Shown: positions 48,610 to 57,890, counted from the first letter of the stretch. The stretch is 64,000 nt of DNA from Bradyrhizobium guangxiense (GCF_004114915.1 NZ_CP022219.1:464501-528500); one strand, 5' to 3'. Numbers and translations are program-made. Notes: generated by a model not told the origin, from the letters alone.

Positions 48610-48984
48610 CGGCGGAGTAAACCAGAAGCGGGCGCCGCCATGTGCGGCGCTGTCCTCCGCGCCGATCCGGCCGCCATGTGCCTCGACGATCGACCGGCAG
48701 ATGGGCAGTCCCATGCCGACGCCGCTCTCTTTGGTCGTGAAGAAGCTCTCAAAGAGCCGGTCCACATGTTCGGCGGCGATCCCGGGACCGTTGTCCTCCA
48801 CGGAGCAGCACAACATGGCCGCGTCCTGCCTGACCGTGCTGATGACGATCCTGCGATCGTCAGATCCCGCCTGAGTCATGGCCTGAACCGCGTTGATGGC
48901 CAGATTGAGCCGGCTTGCGAGCACACGACGCCACCATCGCTGGGGCTGAACGGGAGCGGAGCCATCCAGGCGTTCGAGCGTCAT
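48556..48984 (-). pseudogene. Histidine-kinase C-terminal (ATPase) fragment
   Basis: The reverse strand reads NLAINAVQAM (N box), SVEDNGPGI (G1) and FESFFTTKESGVGMGLPICR (F and G2 boxes), then IVEAHGGRIGAEDSA, the full HATPase core of a PAS-type hybrid sensor kinase. Upstream there is no H box in any frame. Its 3' end overlaps the last 54 bases of the FdhF/YdeP gene. A decayed remnant of a kinase cut by rearrangement. Confidence 0.75.
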
Positions 48985-49046
48985 ACGAGCAGGTCTAGCG
49001 CGCCGCCGACGAAACGCACGAAGCTGCTGCCGCGCTACGTGCGATC

Positions 49047-49463
49047 TTAGGCCATCTCGGCCGTTGGCCTCGTGACGCCGAAGCGCTGCTCGAACTCGGC
49101 GACATTGACGACGCCACGTCGGTGGGTGCCGTCGCCGATCTTGCGGTCGCCGTCCCAGGCCTCGACCTCGAACAGGACGCTCCTGGCGTCGATCGCAACG
49201 ACCCGTGCCGTCGCGCGCACCGTGCGGCCGATCGGCGTTGCCGCCAGATGGCGGATATTGATCATCATCCCGACGCTGACATGACCCGCGGGAAGGAACG
49301 GCTGAACTGCCGATCCGGCAGTCATTTCCATGTGCAGGATCATCGTCGGCGTGCCGTAGACTTCAGGCATGCCCGGCACCACATGGCCGACGGTCATCTC
49401 GCTCGTGACGGTCACCAGCTTTTCCGCCGTCATCCCGGTCTTCACGTTCTCAAGCGGATTCAT
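49047..49463 (-). CDS. FlK-like hotdog-fold thioesterase
   Basis: 138 residues. PEVYGTPTMILHMEMTAG contains the catalytic Thr/Glu motif region of fluoroacetyl-CoA-thioesterase-like proteins. The helix and strands (HVSVGMMINIRHLAATPIG, VEAWDGDRKIGDGTHRRGVV) complete the hotdog fold. Likely hydrolyses a small acyl-CoA; substrate unknown. Its start lies 14 bases inside the end of the upstream RND permease gene, so it is translationally coupled to the pump, an unusual partnership. Confidence 0.85.
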   Translation of the reverse strand: MNPLENVKTGMTAEKLVTVTSEMTVGHVVPGMPEVYGTPTMILHMEMTAGSAVQPFLPAGHVSVGMMINIRHLAATPIGRTVRATARVVAIDARSVLFEVEAWDGDRKIGDGTHRRGVVNVAEFEQRFGVTRPTAEMA

Positions 49464-52400
49464 GACTCATTTCCGTCTCTGCCTCGGTCGTGGATGGGGT
49501 GGATGTCTCGGCCCGCGGCTTGCGCCCAGTCAGCCAGTTGCCGAGCCGGTCGAGATAGAGATAGACCACGGGCGTGGTGTAGAGCGTCAGGATCTGCGAC
49601 AGCATCAGGCCGCCGACGATCGTATAGCCGAGCGGCTGGCGCAGCTCCGCGCCGGTGCCGGAGCCGATCATCAGGGGCACGCCGCCGAGCAGCGCCGCCA
49701 TCGTCGTCATCAGAATCGGGCGGAAGCGCAACGTGCAGGCCTGGTAGATCGCCTCTTCCGGGCTGAGCCCGTGCTGGCGCTCCACCTCGAGGGCGAAGTC
49801 GACCAGCATGATGCCGTTCTTCTTCACGATGCCGATCAGGAGAATGATGCCGATGATGGCGATGACGCTGAGATCCATGTGGACTGCGAGCAGCAGCAAC
49901 AGAGCGCCGATGCCGGCCGAAGGCAGCGTCGACAGGATCGTGATGGGGTGGATCAGGCTCTCGTAGAGCACGCCGAGGATGATGTAGATCACGATCAGCG
50001 CGGCCCCGATCAAGAGCGGCGTGCCCGACAGGGAGGACTGGAAGGCCTGCGCATTGCCCTGGAACGAGGTCGACAGCGAAGCGGGCTTGCCGGTCTCCTT
50101 CTCGATCTTCTGGATTGCCGTCACCGCATCGCCCAGCGCCACGCCGGGCTTCAGGTTGAACGAGATCGTCACCGACGGAAACAGGCTCTGGTGATTGATC
50201 AGAATCGGGGCCGGCTTGATCACGCTGTGAACCAGCGTGCTGAGCGGGACCTGCTGGCCGGTGGCCGAGTTCAGGTAGATGTCCTTGAGCGCTTCGGGCC
50301 CGTATTGGAAGCGCGGATCGACCTCCATCACGACGTGGTACTGGTTCAGCGAGGTGAACATGGTGGAGACGATGCGCTGGCCGAAGGCGTCGTCGAGCGC
50401 ATTGTCGATCGTCGTGGGCAGGATGCCGAAGCTCGAGGCGACCTCGCGATTGACGGTGACCTCCAGCCGCGGGCCGGCATTGGCCTGGTCGCTGGCGACG
50501 TCGCTGATGACGTCGAGCCCGCGCAGCTTCTCCAGGAAGATCGCCGACCAGTGGGTGAGCTCGTTGGAATCGGCATCCGTCAGAGTGTACTGATATTGCG
50601 TCTTCGACAGGCGTGCGCCGATCGTGATGTCCTGTGCCGCCTGCATGTAGAGCGTGATGCCCTGGATGTGGGCGAGCCGGGGACGCAGCCGCTCGATGAT
50701 CTGGTCGGCGCTCGCCTTGCGCTCCGGCTTCGGCTTCAGGACGATGAAGATGCGGCCCTGGTTGAGCGTCGCCGTCGGCCCTCCCGGACCGATATAGCTT
50801 GCTACCGACTGGATCGCCGGGTCCTTGGACAGGATGTCGACGATCGCCTGCTGGCGTTCCGACATCGCGGGGAAGGAGATGTCCTGGGCAGCCTCGGTGA
50901 TGCCGACGATCTGCCCGGTGTCCTGTTGCGGGAAGAAGCCCTTCGGGATGATCACGTAGAGGTAGCCGGTCAGCGCGATGGTCGAGAGCATGACCAGTAG
51001 CGTCGCGAAGCGATGCCGCAGCACTACGCGCAGGCCCCGCGCATAGAGCGCAAGCAGGGCATCGAAACCTCGCTCGAACAGAAGGTAGACCCGGCCGTGC
51101 TTCCGTCGCGAATCATCCTTCAGCAGGCGTGCGCACATCATCGGCGTCAGGGTGAGCGAGATGACCAGCGACAGCAGCAGGGAGGCGGTGATGGTGACGG
51201 CGAATTCCTGGAACAGCTTGCCGACATAGCCGCCCATCAGGAACAGCGGGATGAATACCGCAATCAGCGACAGGGTGATGGAGACGATCGTGAAGCCGAT
51301 CTCGGCGGAGCCCTTGAGCGCGGCCTCCATCGGCGTCATGCCCTGCTCGAGATGGCGCACGATGTTCTCGATGACGACGACGGCATCGTCGACCACGAAG
51401 CCGACCGCGATCGACAAGGCCATCAGTGAGAGGTTGTCGAGGCTGTAGCCGAGCACGTAGAGGACCGCGAAGGTGCCGACCAGCGCCAGGGGGACCGTGA
51501 TCGCCGGGATGACGGTAGCCCAGAAATTCCGCAGGAACAGGAATATGACCATCACCACCAGGGCGACCGTCAACAGCAGCGTGAACTGCACGTCGGAGAC
51601 CGCAGCGCGGATGGTGGCGGTGCGGTCGGCCGCGATCGTCACCTTGATCGCCGGTGGAACGGAGGCCTGCAGCTGCGGCAGCAGCTTCTTGATCCGGTCG
51701 ACGGTCTCGATCACGTTGGCGCCGGGAACGCGCTGGACCGCGAGGATGATCGCGGGCTCCTTGCCGTACCAGCCGGCCAGGAGGTCGTTCTCAGGCGCCT
51801 CGATCGCATTGCCGACGTCGCGGATCCGCACCGGCGAGCCGTTGCGATAGGCGATGATGAGGTCTTCGTAAGCCGAAGGCTTCAACAGCTGGTCGTTGGT
51901 ATTCAGCGTATAGGTGACGCGCGGGCTGTTGAGCGTACCCTTGGGCAGATCCACATTGGCGCCGGCGATGACGTTGCGGACGTCTTCGAGGCCGATGCCG
52001 CGGGCCGCAAGCGCCTGCGGATTGACGCGGACACGGATCGCGGGCTTCTGCTGGCCGCCGATGCCGACGAGGCCGACACCGGGCACCTGCGAGATCTTCG
52101 GCAGCAGGATGTTCTCGGCATAGGCGTCCACCGTGGTCAGCGGCAGCGAATCCGACGTCAGCGCGATCAGCATGATCGGCGTTTCCGCCGGGTTCACCTT
52201 CCTGATCGTCGGCGGGTAGGGGATGTTCGGCGGAAGGAACGGGCTTGCGGCGTTGATCGCGGCCAGCACGTCCACCGCGGCACTGTCCACCGTGCGCGAC
52301 AGCTCGAATTGCACCGTGAGTTGGGCGACGCCGAGCGCGCTGGACGAGGTGAGCTGCGTGACGCCCGGAATCTGGCTGAGCTGCTGCTCGAGCGGGGTCG

Positions 52401-52590
52401 CGAGCGACGAGGCGATGGTGCCGGGATCGGCGCCGGGCAATTGCGCCGAGATCTGGATCGTCGGGTAATTGACGTTCGGCAGCGCGCCGACCGGCAGCAG
52501 CGGATAGGCCGCAAGACCGCACAGCAGCAGGCCGGCCATCAGCAGCGCGGTCGCAATCGGCCGCAGAATGAAAGGCGCGGAGAGGTTCAT
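49450..52590 (-). CDS. RND-family efflux permease (system 2)
   Basis: 1,046 residues from ATG 52590. N-terminal MNLSAPFILRPIATALLMAGLL and YPLLPVGALPNVNYPTIQIS are MdtB/MdtC-like. Helix 4 is SIAVGFVVDDAVVVIENIVRHLEQG with the paired Asp of the proton relay. The other half has IILGVLYESLIHPITILSTLPSAG and GIVKKNGIMLVDFALE, as in drug-efflux (HAE1) members, unlike system 1. Follows its adaptor with a 4-base overlap. Confidence 0.95.
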   Translation of the reverse strand: MNLSAPFILRPIATALLMAGLLLCGLAAYPLLPVGALPNVNYPTIQISAQLPGADPGTIASSLATPLEQQLSQIPGVTQLTSSSALGVAQLTVQFELSRTVDSAAVDVLAAINAASPFLPPNIPYPPTIRKVNPAETPIMLIALTSDSLPLTTVDAYAENILLPKISQVPGVGLVGIGGQQKPAIRVRVNPQALAARGIGLEDVRNVIAGANVDLPKGTLNSPRVTYTLNTNDQLLKPSAYEDLIIAYRNGSPVRIRDVGNAIEAPENDLLAGWYGKEPAIILAVQRVPGANVIETVDRIKKLLPQLQASVPPAIKVTIAADRTATIRAAVSDVQFTLLLTVALVVMVIFLFLRNFWATVIPAITVPLALVGTFAVLYVLGYSLDNLSLMALSIAVGFVVDDAVVVIENIVRHLEQGMTPMEAALKGSAEIGFTIVSITLSLIAVFIPLFLMGGYVGKLFQEFAVTITASLLLSLVISLTLTPMMCARLLKDDSRRKHGRVYLLFERGFDALLALYARGLRVVLRHRFATLLVMLSTIALTGYLYVIIPKGFFPQQDTGQIVGITEAAQDISFPAMSERQQAIVDILSKDPAIQSVASYIGPGGPTATLNQGRIFIVLKPKPERKASADQIIERLRPRLAHIQGITLYMQAAQDITIGARLSKTQYQYTLTDADSNELTHWSAIFLEKLRGLDVISDVASDQANAGPRLEVTVNREVASSFGILPTTIDNALDDAFGQRIVSTMFTSLNQYHVVMEVDPRFQYGPEALKDIYLNSATGQQVPLSTLVHSVIKPAPILINHQSLFPSVTISFNLKPGVALGDAVTAIQKIEKETGKPASLSTSFQGNAQAFQSSLSGTPLLIGAALIVIYIILGVLYESLIHPITILSTLPSAGIGALLLLLAVHMDLSVIAIIGIILLIGIVKKNGIMLVDFALEVERQHGLSPEEAIYQACTLRFRPILMTTMAALLGGVPLMIGSGTGAELRQPLGYTIVGGLMLSQILTLYTTPVVYLYLDRLGNWLTGRKPRAETSTPSTTEAETEMSHESA

Positions 52591-53759
52591 GGGATCGCGT
52601 CCTGCACGGCGCTCTGCAGGTCGGCTTCCTGCGCCGCCTTGCCGTGCAGCTCGCGAACGCGGCTGCCCTCCGTCAGCCGGTACTGGCCGTCGACCACGAC
52701 GACGTCGCCGGATTTCAGCCCCCGGTCGATCAGGGCCTGGCCGTCGCTGATCTGCGCGACATGGACGGGACGCAAGGCTGCCGTCTGGCCGTCGGTCACG
52801 ACATAGACATAGCTGCCGCTCGGCCCCTGCTGCACGGCCGAGCCGGCGACAGTGAGCGCGTCCTTCTGGATCTCGAGCAGCAGGCGCGCATTCACCAGCT
52901 GGCCCGGCCACAGCCGGTGCTCATGATTTGGGAATACCGCCTTGAGCTGGACGGTGCCGGTCGTTCCCGCGATCTCGTTGTTGACCAGCAGCAGGGTGCC
53001 CTCGTCGAGCTTCATCTTGTTGTCCTGGCTGTAGGCGATGACCTTCAGCTCTCCCTTTGCGGCGTGCTGCTGGATCACCGGCAGATCTGTCTGCGGCAAC
53101 GTGAACAGCAGCGAGATCGGCTCGATCTGGGGCACGACGACGAGGCCGTTGGGGTCGGTCGGATGAATCACGTTGCCGACGTCGATCTGGCGAACGCCGG
53201 TGATGCCGGGAATCGCCGATGTCAGGCGCGTGTAGCTGAGCTGGACGTTGGCCTGATCGATCTGGGCCTGGTCCGCCTTCACTGCGGCCTTGAGCTGCGC
53301 CACCTGCGCCGTCTGCGTCTCGATCAGCTGGGGGGTCGCATAGCCCTTGTCGCCGAGTTGGTTGTAGCGGGAGAGATTGGCCTCGGCATTCGCAAGCTGC
53401 GCCTGGTCCCTGTCGCGGTTGGCCGTCAGCTGTTCGATCTGGGCTTCGTAGGGCCGTGGATCGATCTGGGCGAGCAGGTCGCCGGTCTTGACGGTCTGTC
53501 CTTCGGTGAAGGCGATCTTGACGATCTGCCCCTGAATCTGGCTGCGCACGACGTCGGTGTTGTAGGCGATCACCGTGCCGATGCCACGCAGATAGATCGG
53601 CACGTCCTTGCCGGTGACGGTGGCGGCAACCACAGGCACAACGACGGGCACCTGGGCGGCCGCGACGGCCGGCTTGCGCTCGCTGCCGAAGAACCAGAGA
53701 CTTCCTCCGATCAGGATCGCGGCGAGAGCAACGAGTGCAATGGTCAGGTTCCGCTTCAC
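52587..53759 (-). CDS. RND periplasmic adaptor (membrane fusion protein), system 2
   Basis: 390 residues from GTG 53759 (AAGGA at 8 bases). A membrane anchor at ~5-25 (LTIALVALAAILIGGSLWF) leads into the lipoyl half-motif IGTVIAYNTDVVRSQIQG...GDLLAQIDPRPYEAQIEQL, a coiled coil, and beta-barrel motifs LLFTLPQTDLPVIQ. MdtA/AcrA type. Upstream it is preceded by an exported low-complexity protein gene, downstream by its permease; no TolC-type gene. Confidence 0.95.
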   Translation of the reverse strand: MKRNLTIALVALAAILIGGSLWFFGSERKPAVAAAQVPVVVPVVAATVTGKDVPIYLRGIGTVIAYNTDVVRSQIQGQIVKIAFTEGQTVKTGDLLAQIDPRPYEAQIEQLTANRDRDQAQLANAEANLSRYNQLGDKGYATPQLIETQTAQVAQLKAAVKADQAQIDQANVQLSYTRLTSAIPGITGVRQIDVGNVIHPTDPNGLVVVPQIEPISLLFTLPQTDLPVIQQHAAKGELKVIAYSQDNKMKLDEGTLLLVNNEIAGTTGTVQLKAVFPNHEHRLWPGQLVNARLLLEIQKDALTVAGSAVQQGPSGSYVYVVTDGQTAALRPVHVAQISDGQALIDRGLKSGDVVVVDGQYRLTEGSRVRELHGKAAQEADLQSAVQDAIP

Positions 53760-53779
53760 GGTGATGGTCCTTGTTGATC

Positions 53780-54307
53780 TCAGGGATTGCCGGAGCCGTC
53801 GCTTGACGTCGTGCCGTCCACGGACGTGGGGCCGGGCACCGGCACGAACGGACCGATTCCGGCGCCGCCCAGCTCGGTGGACCCGAGCGGAATCCCGACG
53901 CGCCCGACCGTCGATGTCTGGGGAGGCAGGGCCGACGACGTTGTTGTGCCGTTGGGACAGCCGAGTGACGCGCTTCCGGAGAGCCCGCCGCCGTCGAACA
54001 CGGCTCCTGACGATCCGGAATTGCCCGATACGGCGCAATTGGTCATGCCCGGCGAAGGATTGATCGGGGATATTCCGGGCGTTGCGATTTCGGTCGAACC
54101 CAGCGGAATGCCTTCAGGCCGCGACGAGCCCAGGTTGAGCGGCGAGGTTGCGGGCATATTGACGGAGGGTTGCGTTGTCGGCGGCGTTATTTGCGCATTT
54201 GCCGCAGCCGGGATCATCGATATCAGGCCAGCTGCGAGCGCCACGCGCAGATGCATCGATGCTAACCGGCGACATCCGAACCTGCTCGATGAGGGTTGTT
54301 CTCGCAT
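53780..54307 (-). CDS. Exported low-complexity Gly/Ser/Pro/Thr protein preceding RND system 2
   Basis: 175 residues from ATG 54307, chosen because GGAG lies 6 bases before it; an inner ATG at 54256 gives a more typical signal peptide (MHLRVALAAGLISMIPAAANA). The mature part contains two copies of GIPLGSTE followed by IATPGISP or LGGAGIGP, and two Cys. No domain recognised. The compositional partner of the lipoprotein at 34395-35096, which accompanies the other RND pump. Confidence 0.7.
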   Translation of the reverse strand: MREQPSSSRFGCRRLASMHLRVALAAGLISMIPAAANAQITPPTTQPSVNMPATSPLNLGSSRPEGIPLGSTEIATPGISPINPSPGMTNCAVSGNSGSSGAVFDGGGLSGSASLGCPNGTTTSSALPPQTSTVGRVGIPLGSTELGGAGIGPFVPVPGPTSVDGTTSSDGSGNP

Positions 54308-54419
54308 AGGCTGCTCCGGAGTCTCTCATTTGCTTGGGAACGATAGGGAGCGGCCGGCGTGCCGGTATTCCCTGAATGCACGTCCCGCTGTCTGGCCGCA
54401 CGATCGGGACGCATCCCCC

Positions 54420-54779
54420 TCATTGTGGCCGCTTCTGAAGCAGCAGCGTTGCCTCGGACAGCTCCCGGCGACATCCGGCGATGTCGCTGGAGCGGTTCGC
54501 GGCACGCGCGCGGTCGAGGGCATCGAGCGCCAGGAGAAGATGCGCCCCGCTCGGGCCCTCCGCCTGCGCCAGCGATCGCGGTGTCGGCTGATGACTGCGC
54601 AGCGCATCGAGGCTTTCCGGGCCCCAGCCATGCGCGCCGGCATTCTTCTCGATCGCCGCGTCCAGCTGCGCCTGCACACGTCCGATCGAATTCTCGCAGG
54701 TCGCTGCATGAACCGGGGAGGCCGCTTCCAGGAAGAATATAAGCGCAGCTGCAATCCGGATGAGTGAATTCGATGTCAT
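54420..54779 (-). CDS. Small exported helical protein
   Basis: 119 residues from ATG 54779 with AGAGGA upstream. Signal peptide MTSNSLIRIAAALIFFLEAASPVHA. The mature protein is helical (CENSIGRVQAQLDAAIEKNA, LALDALDRARAANRSSDIAG) with two cysteines. It precedes nothing in operon and is followed by the exported protein of RND system 2. Function unknown; conserved exported proteins of this type are frequent in the genus. Confidence 0.7.
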   Translation of the reverse strand: MTSNSLIRIAAALIFFLEAASPVHAATCENSIGRVQAQLDAAIEKNAGAHGWGPESLDALRSHQPTPRSLAQAEGPSGAHLLLALDALDRARAANRSSDIAGCRRELSEATLLLQKRPQ

Positions 54780-55031
54780 TGTCGATCCTCTCGTGTTGGT
54801 GATTGAACGCCTGTCTCGAATGACGGAGCCGATACGAGTCGTCTTTCGCTTATGAACGCCGGCAGCTCTACATGCGTACGAGGTCGTGCCATCAGAGAAG
54901 CCGGGCGTGCACCGGACCGGCGCTGCGGCAAACTTGCCGGCGTGCGAAGTGGCAAGGGCCGTTACTTGCTGAAATACGTAAGGGAGCGTCGAACTTAGTG
55001 TCGCATCATTCCAACCCGGAGTGATCCCGAC

Positions 55032-55817
55032 ATGAAACACCTCAACGCTGGCCTTGCGCTCGCTGCCGCCCTCTCCGTGTTCGCGACCGTCACCCCGGCG
55101 CGCGCGGAACCGCTGAAGAACATCGTCCTGGTGCACGGCGCCTGGGTCGATGCGTCGGGCTGGAAGCCCGTCTACGAAATCCTGACCAAGGAAGGTTTTC
55201 GCGTGACGATGGTGCAGGAGCCCGAAACCTCGTTTGCCGACGACGTCACAGCGGCGAAGCGCATTCTCGATCTCCAAGACGGCCCGACACTCCTCGTCGG
55301 CCACAGCTATGGCGGTTCGATCATCACCGAATCTGGCGTCCATCCCAATGTCGTCGGTCTCGTCTACGTCGCCGCGCATGCGCCTGATGTCGGCGAGGAC
55401 GAATCGGCGCTCGGCAAGAAGACGCCGAGTGTGCTCGGCAAGACCGAAGGCGTCATCAAGGTCACGCCCGACAAGTTCACCTATCTCGATCCCGTGCAAT
55501 TCCCGAAACTGTTCGCGCCCGATCTGCCGCGCGAGCGTGCCGAGTTCGTTGCGCGCTCGCAGGTCCCGGCCGCGACGCAGGTGTTCAGCACGCCGCTCAC
55601 TGCGGCTGCGTGGAAGACCAAGCCGAGCTGGGGCATCGTTGCCGGCAGCGACCAGATCATCAATCCCGATCTCGAGCGCTGGTACTACGAGCGTGCCAAG
55701 AGCCACACCACGGTGATCCCGGGCGCCAGCCACTCGGTCTACGAGTCGCATCCGAAGGAAGTGGCGGCCGTCATCACCCGCGCCGCCCGCAGCATCGATC
55801 AACCGGCCACGCGCTGA
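55032..55817 (+). CDS. Exported alpha/beta hydrolase, paralogue of the 10.3-kb gene
   Basis: 261 residues. Signal peptide of ~26 residues (LALAAALSVFATVTPARA). Mature start NIVLVHGAWVDASGWKPVYEIL, nucleophile elbow VGHSYGGSI, and late GASHSVYESHPKEV with the catalytic His. The layout, VLVHGAW start, VYVAAxAPDxxED and NPDLERxxxxR patterns are shared with the protein at 10259-11029. A periplasmic esterase-like enzyme; substrate unknown. Lies 97 bases before mdcA. Confidence 0.85.
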   Translation: MKHLNAGLALAAALSVFATVTPARAEPLKNIVLVHGAWVDASGWKPVYEILTKEGFRVTMVQEPETSFADDVTAAKRILDLQDGPTLLVGHSYGGSIITESGVHPNVVGLVYVAAHAPDVGEDESALGKKTPSVLGKTEGVIKVTPDKFTYLDPVQFPKLFAPDLPRERAEFVARSQVPAATQVFSTPLTAAAWKTKPSWGIVAGSDQIINPDLERWYYERAKSHTTVIPGASHSVYESHPKEVAAVITRAARSIDQPATR

Positions 55818-55913
55818 CGACGTGTTTTGCCGGTCCTGACGCACGCCGGCGGAAGGAAGGACGGCGGGAGCGACAGCACTCCCGCCGACCTGACTGCCCA
55901 TCAGGAGGATTCC

Positions 55914-57563
55914 GTGAACACCAGCTGGCAGAACAACCGCGCCGCGCGCGATGCTCGCATCGCAGCCGGCGCCGGGCTCGCCCGCGGCAAGATTGTGGAG
56001 GCGCACGACGCGACGCGCCTGCTTGAGGCCGTCATCAGGCCCGGCGACCGGGTTTGCCTCGAGGGTGACAACCAGAAGCAGGCCGATCTGCTCAGTCGGG
56101 CGCTTCTCGCCGTCGATCGCGCAAGGGTCAACGAACTGCATATGGTGCAGTCGGGCGTGGTTCTTCCCGAACATCTGGACCTGTTCGACCACGGCGTCGC
56201 GAAACGCCTCGACTATGCCTATTCCGGGCCGCAATCGGCGCGCATCGCCCGCATGCTGTTCGGCGGCAAGATCGAGCTGGGCGCGGTCCACACCTATCTC
56301 GAATTGTTCGCCCGCTATTTCATCGACCTGACGCCGCAGGTCGCGTTGATCGCCGCCGTCAGCGCCGATCGCGAAGGCAATCTCTACACCGGCCCCAACA
56401 CCGAGGACACGCCGACCGTGGTGGAGGCGACCGCCTTCAAGGACGGCATCGTGATCGCCCAGGTCAATGAGATCGTCGAGACGGTGCCGCGGGTCGACAT
56501 CCCGGCGGACCGCGTGCACTTCATCGTCAAGTCAGACAAGCCGTTCTTCGTCGAGCCGCTGTTCACGCGCGATCCGGCCGCGATCACCGAGGGACAGATC
56601 CTGACCGCGATGCTCGCGATCAAGGGCATCTATGCGCCCTATGGCGTGCAACGGCTCAATCACGGCATCGGCTTCAGCACGGCTGCGATCGAGCTGCTGC
56701 TGCCCACCTTCGGCGAAAGGCTGGGACTGAAAGGCAGGATCGCAACTCATTTTGCTCTGAACCCGCATCCCGCGCTGATTCCCGCGATCGAGTCGGGCTG
56801 GGTGCGGCAGATCCACTCGTTCGGCTCGGAGGGCGGCATGGATGACTACATCCGCGCCCGATCCGACGTCTACTTCACCGGCCCCGACGGCTCGCTGCGC
56901 TCCAATCGCGCCTTCTGCCAGACCGCCGGTCTCTATGCCTGCGACATGTTCATCGGCTCCACGTTGCAGATCGACCTGCAGGGAAATTCGTCGACCGTCA
57001 CCACGTCCCGCATCGCGGGGTTCGGCGGCGCGCCGAACATGGGCGCGGATGCGCGCGGGCGCCGCCATCCGAGCGAGCCCTGGCTGAAGGCGGGAGCCGA
57101 GGCTGATCCCGATGGCGCGGCCCTGATGCGCCGCGGCCGCAAGCTGGTCGTGCAGATCGGCGAGACATTCGGCGACAAGAACGTGCCGCTGTTCGTCGAG
57201 AGGCTCGACGCCCTCGAGCTCGCCGAGAAGCTGAACCTCGAACTCGCGCCGATCATGATCTATGGCGACGACGTCACGCACATCGTCACCGAGGAGGGCG
57301 TCGCGAACCTGTTGCTGTGCCGTACCGCGCAGGAACGCGAGCAGGCCATCCGCGGCGTCGCGGGCTACACCGATGTCGGCCGCCGACGCGATCGCAACAT
57401 GGTCGCGCAGTTGCGCGAGCGCGGGGTGATCCGCCGGCCGGAAGATCTCGGCATCAATCCCCTCGATGCGGATCGCAGCCTGCTGGCGGCGCGCTCGATC
57501 AAGGATCTCGTGCGCTGGTCGGGCGGCCTCTATGCGCCGCCGTCGAAATTCAGGAACTGGTGA
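55914..57563 (+). CDS. mdcA: Malonate decarboxylase alpha subunit (acetyl-S-ACP:malonate ACP transferase)
   Basis: 549 residues from GTG 55914, behind AGGAGG at 6 bases. Moves the acyl-carrier protein from acetyl to malonyl in biotin-independent malonate decarboxylation. Characteristic stretches include CLEGDNQKQADLLSRAL, HLDLFDHGVAKRLDYAY, FVEPLFTRDPA and GSTLQIDLQGNSSTVTTSRIAGFGGAPNMG. First gene of a complete mdc cluster. Confidence 0.96.
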   Translation: MNTSWQNNRAARDARIAAGAGLARGKIVEAHDATRLLEAVIRPGDRVCLEGDNQKQADLLSRALLAVDRARVNELHMVQSGVVLPEHLDLFDHGVAKRLDYAYSGPQSARIARMLFGGKIELGAVHTYLELFARYFIDLTPQVALIAAVSADREGNLYTGPNTEDTPTVVEATAFKDGIVIAQVNEIVETVPRVDIPADRVHFIVKSDKPFFVEPLFTRDPAAITEGQILTAMLAIKGIYAPYGVQRLNHGIGFSTAAIELLLPTFGERLGLKGRIATHFALNPHPALIPAIESGWVRQIHSFGSEGGMDDYIRARSDVYFTGPDGSLRSNRAFCQTAGLYACDMFIGSTLQIDLQGNSSTVTTSRIAGFGGAPNMGADARGRRHPSEPWLKAGAEADPDGAALMRRGRKLVVQIGETFGDKNVPLFVERLDALELAEKLNLELAPIMIYGDDVTHIVTEEGVANLLLCRTAQEREQAIRGVAGYTDVGRRRDRNMVAQLRERGVIRRPEDLGINPLDADRSLLAARSIKDLVRWSGGLYAPPSKFRNW

Positions 57564-57572
57564 GGACGGACC

Positions 57573-57890
57573 ATGGAAGATCTCAGGTTTGAGCACAAGG
57601 TTCGCACACCGGCCGGCGGCACCAGGCAGAGCGCAATCGTCGGCGTGGTCGCCTCGGGCAATCTGGAAGTGCTGGTGGAGCGCGTCCTGCCGGATGCGGA
57701 ATGCGCCCTCGAGATCAGGACCGCGGCGGTCGGTTTCGGCGAGGTCTGGACCGCCGTGATCGGCGATTTCGTCGAGCGCTATTCGCCCGGCGGGCTGAGA
57801 TTTTCAATCAACGACGGCGGCGCGCGCCCTGATACGGTCTCGCTGCGGCTGGCGCAGGCGGTCCGATTGATCGCGGAGAACGGCAAATGA
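57573..57890 (+). CDS. mdcC: Malonate decarboxylase acyl carrier protein (delta subunit)
   Basis: 105 residues. The serine that carries the 2'-(5''-triphosphoribosyl)-3'-dephospho-CoA prosthetic group is in GVVASGNLEVLVE (Ser ~28). Small acidic ACP-like beta protein of usual MdcC length. Overlaps mdcD by 4 bases (ATGA). Confidence 0.95.
   Translation: MEDLRFEHKVRTPAGGTRQSAIVGVVASGNLEVLVERVLPDAECALEIRTAAVGFGEVWTAVIGDFVERYSPGGLRFSINDGGARPDTVSLRLAQAVRLIAENGK

Noticed and set aside
48640..49050. 136-codon forward frame downstream of the YdeP-type gene
   Set aside because: It is antisense to the recognisable histidine-kinase ATPase fragment and has no conserved content.
54420..56519. 699-codon reverse frame spanning the hydrolase and start of mdcA
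   Set aside because: Only its last 120 codons (a signal-peptide protein) are real; the rest is antisense to recognised genes.
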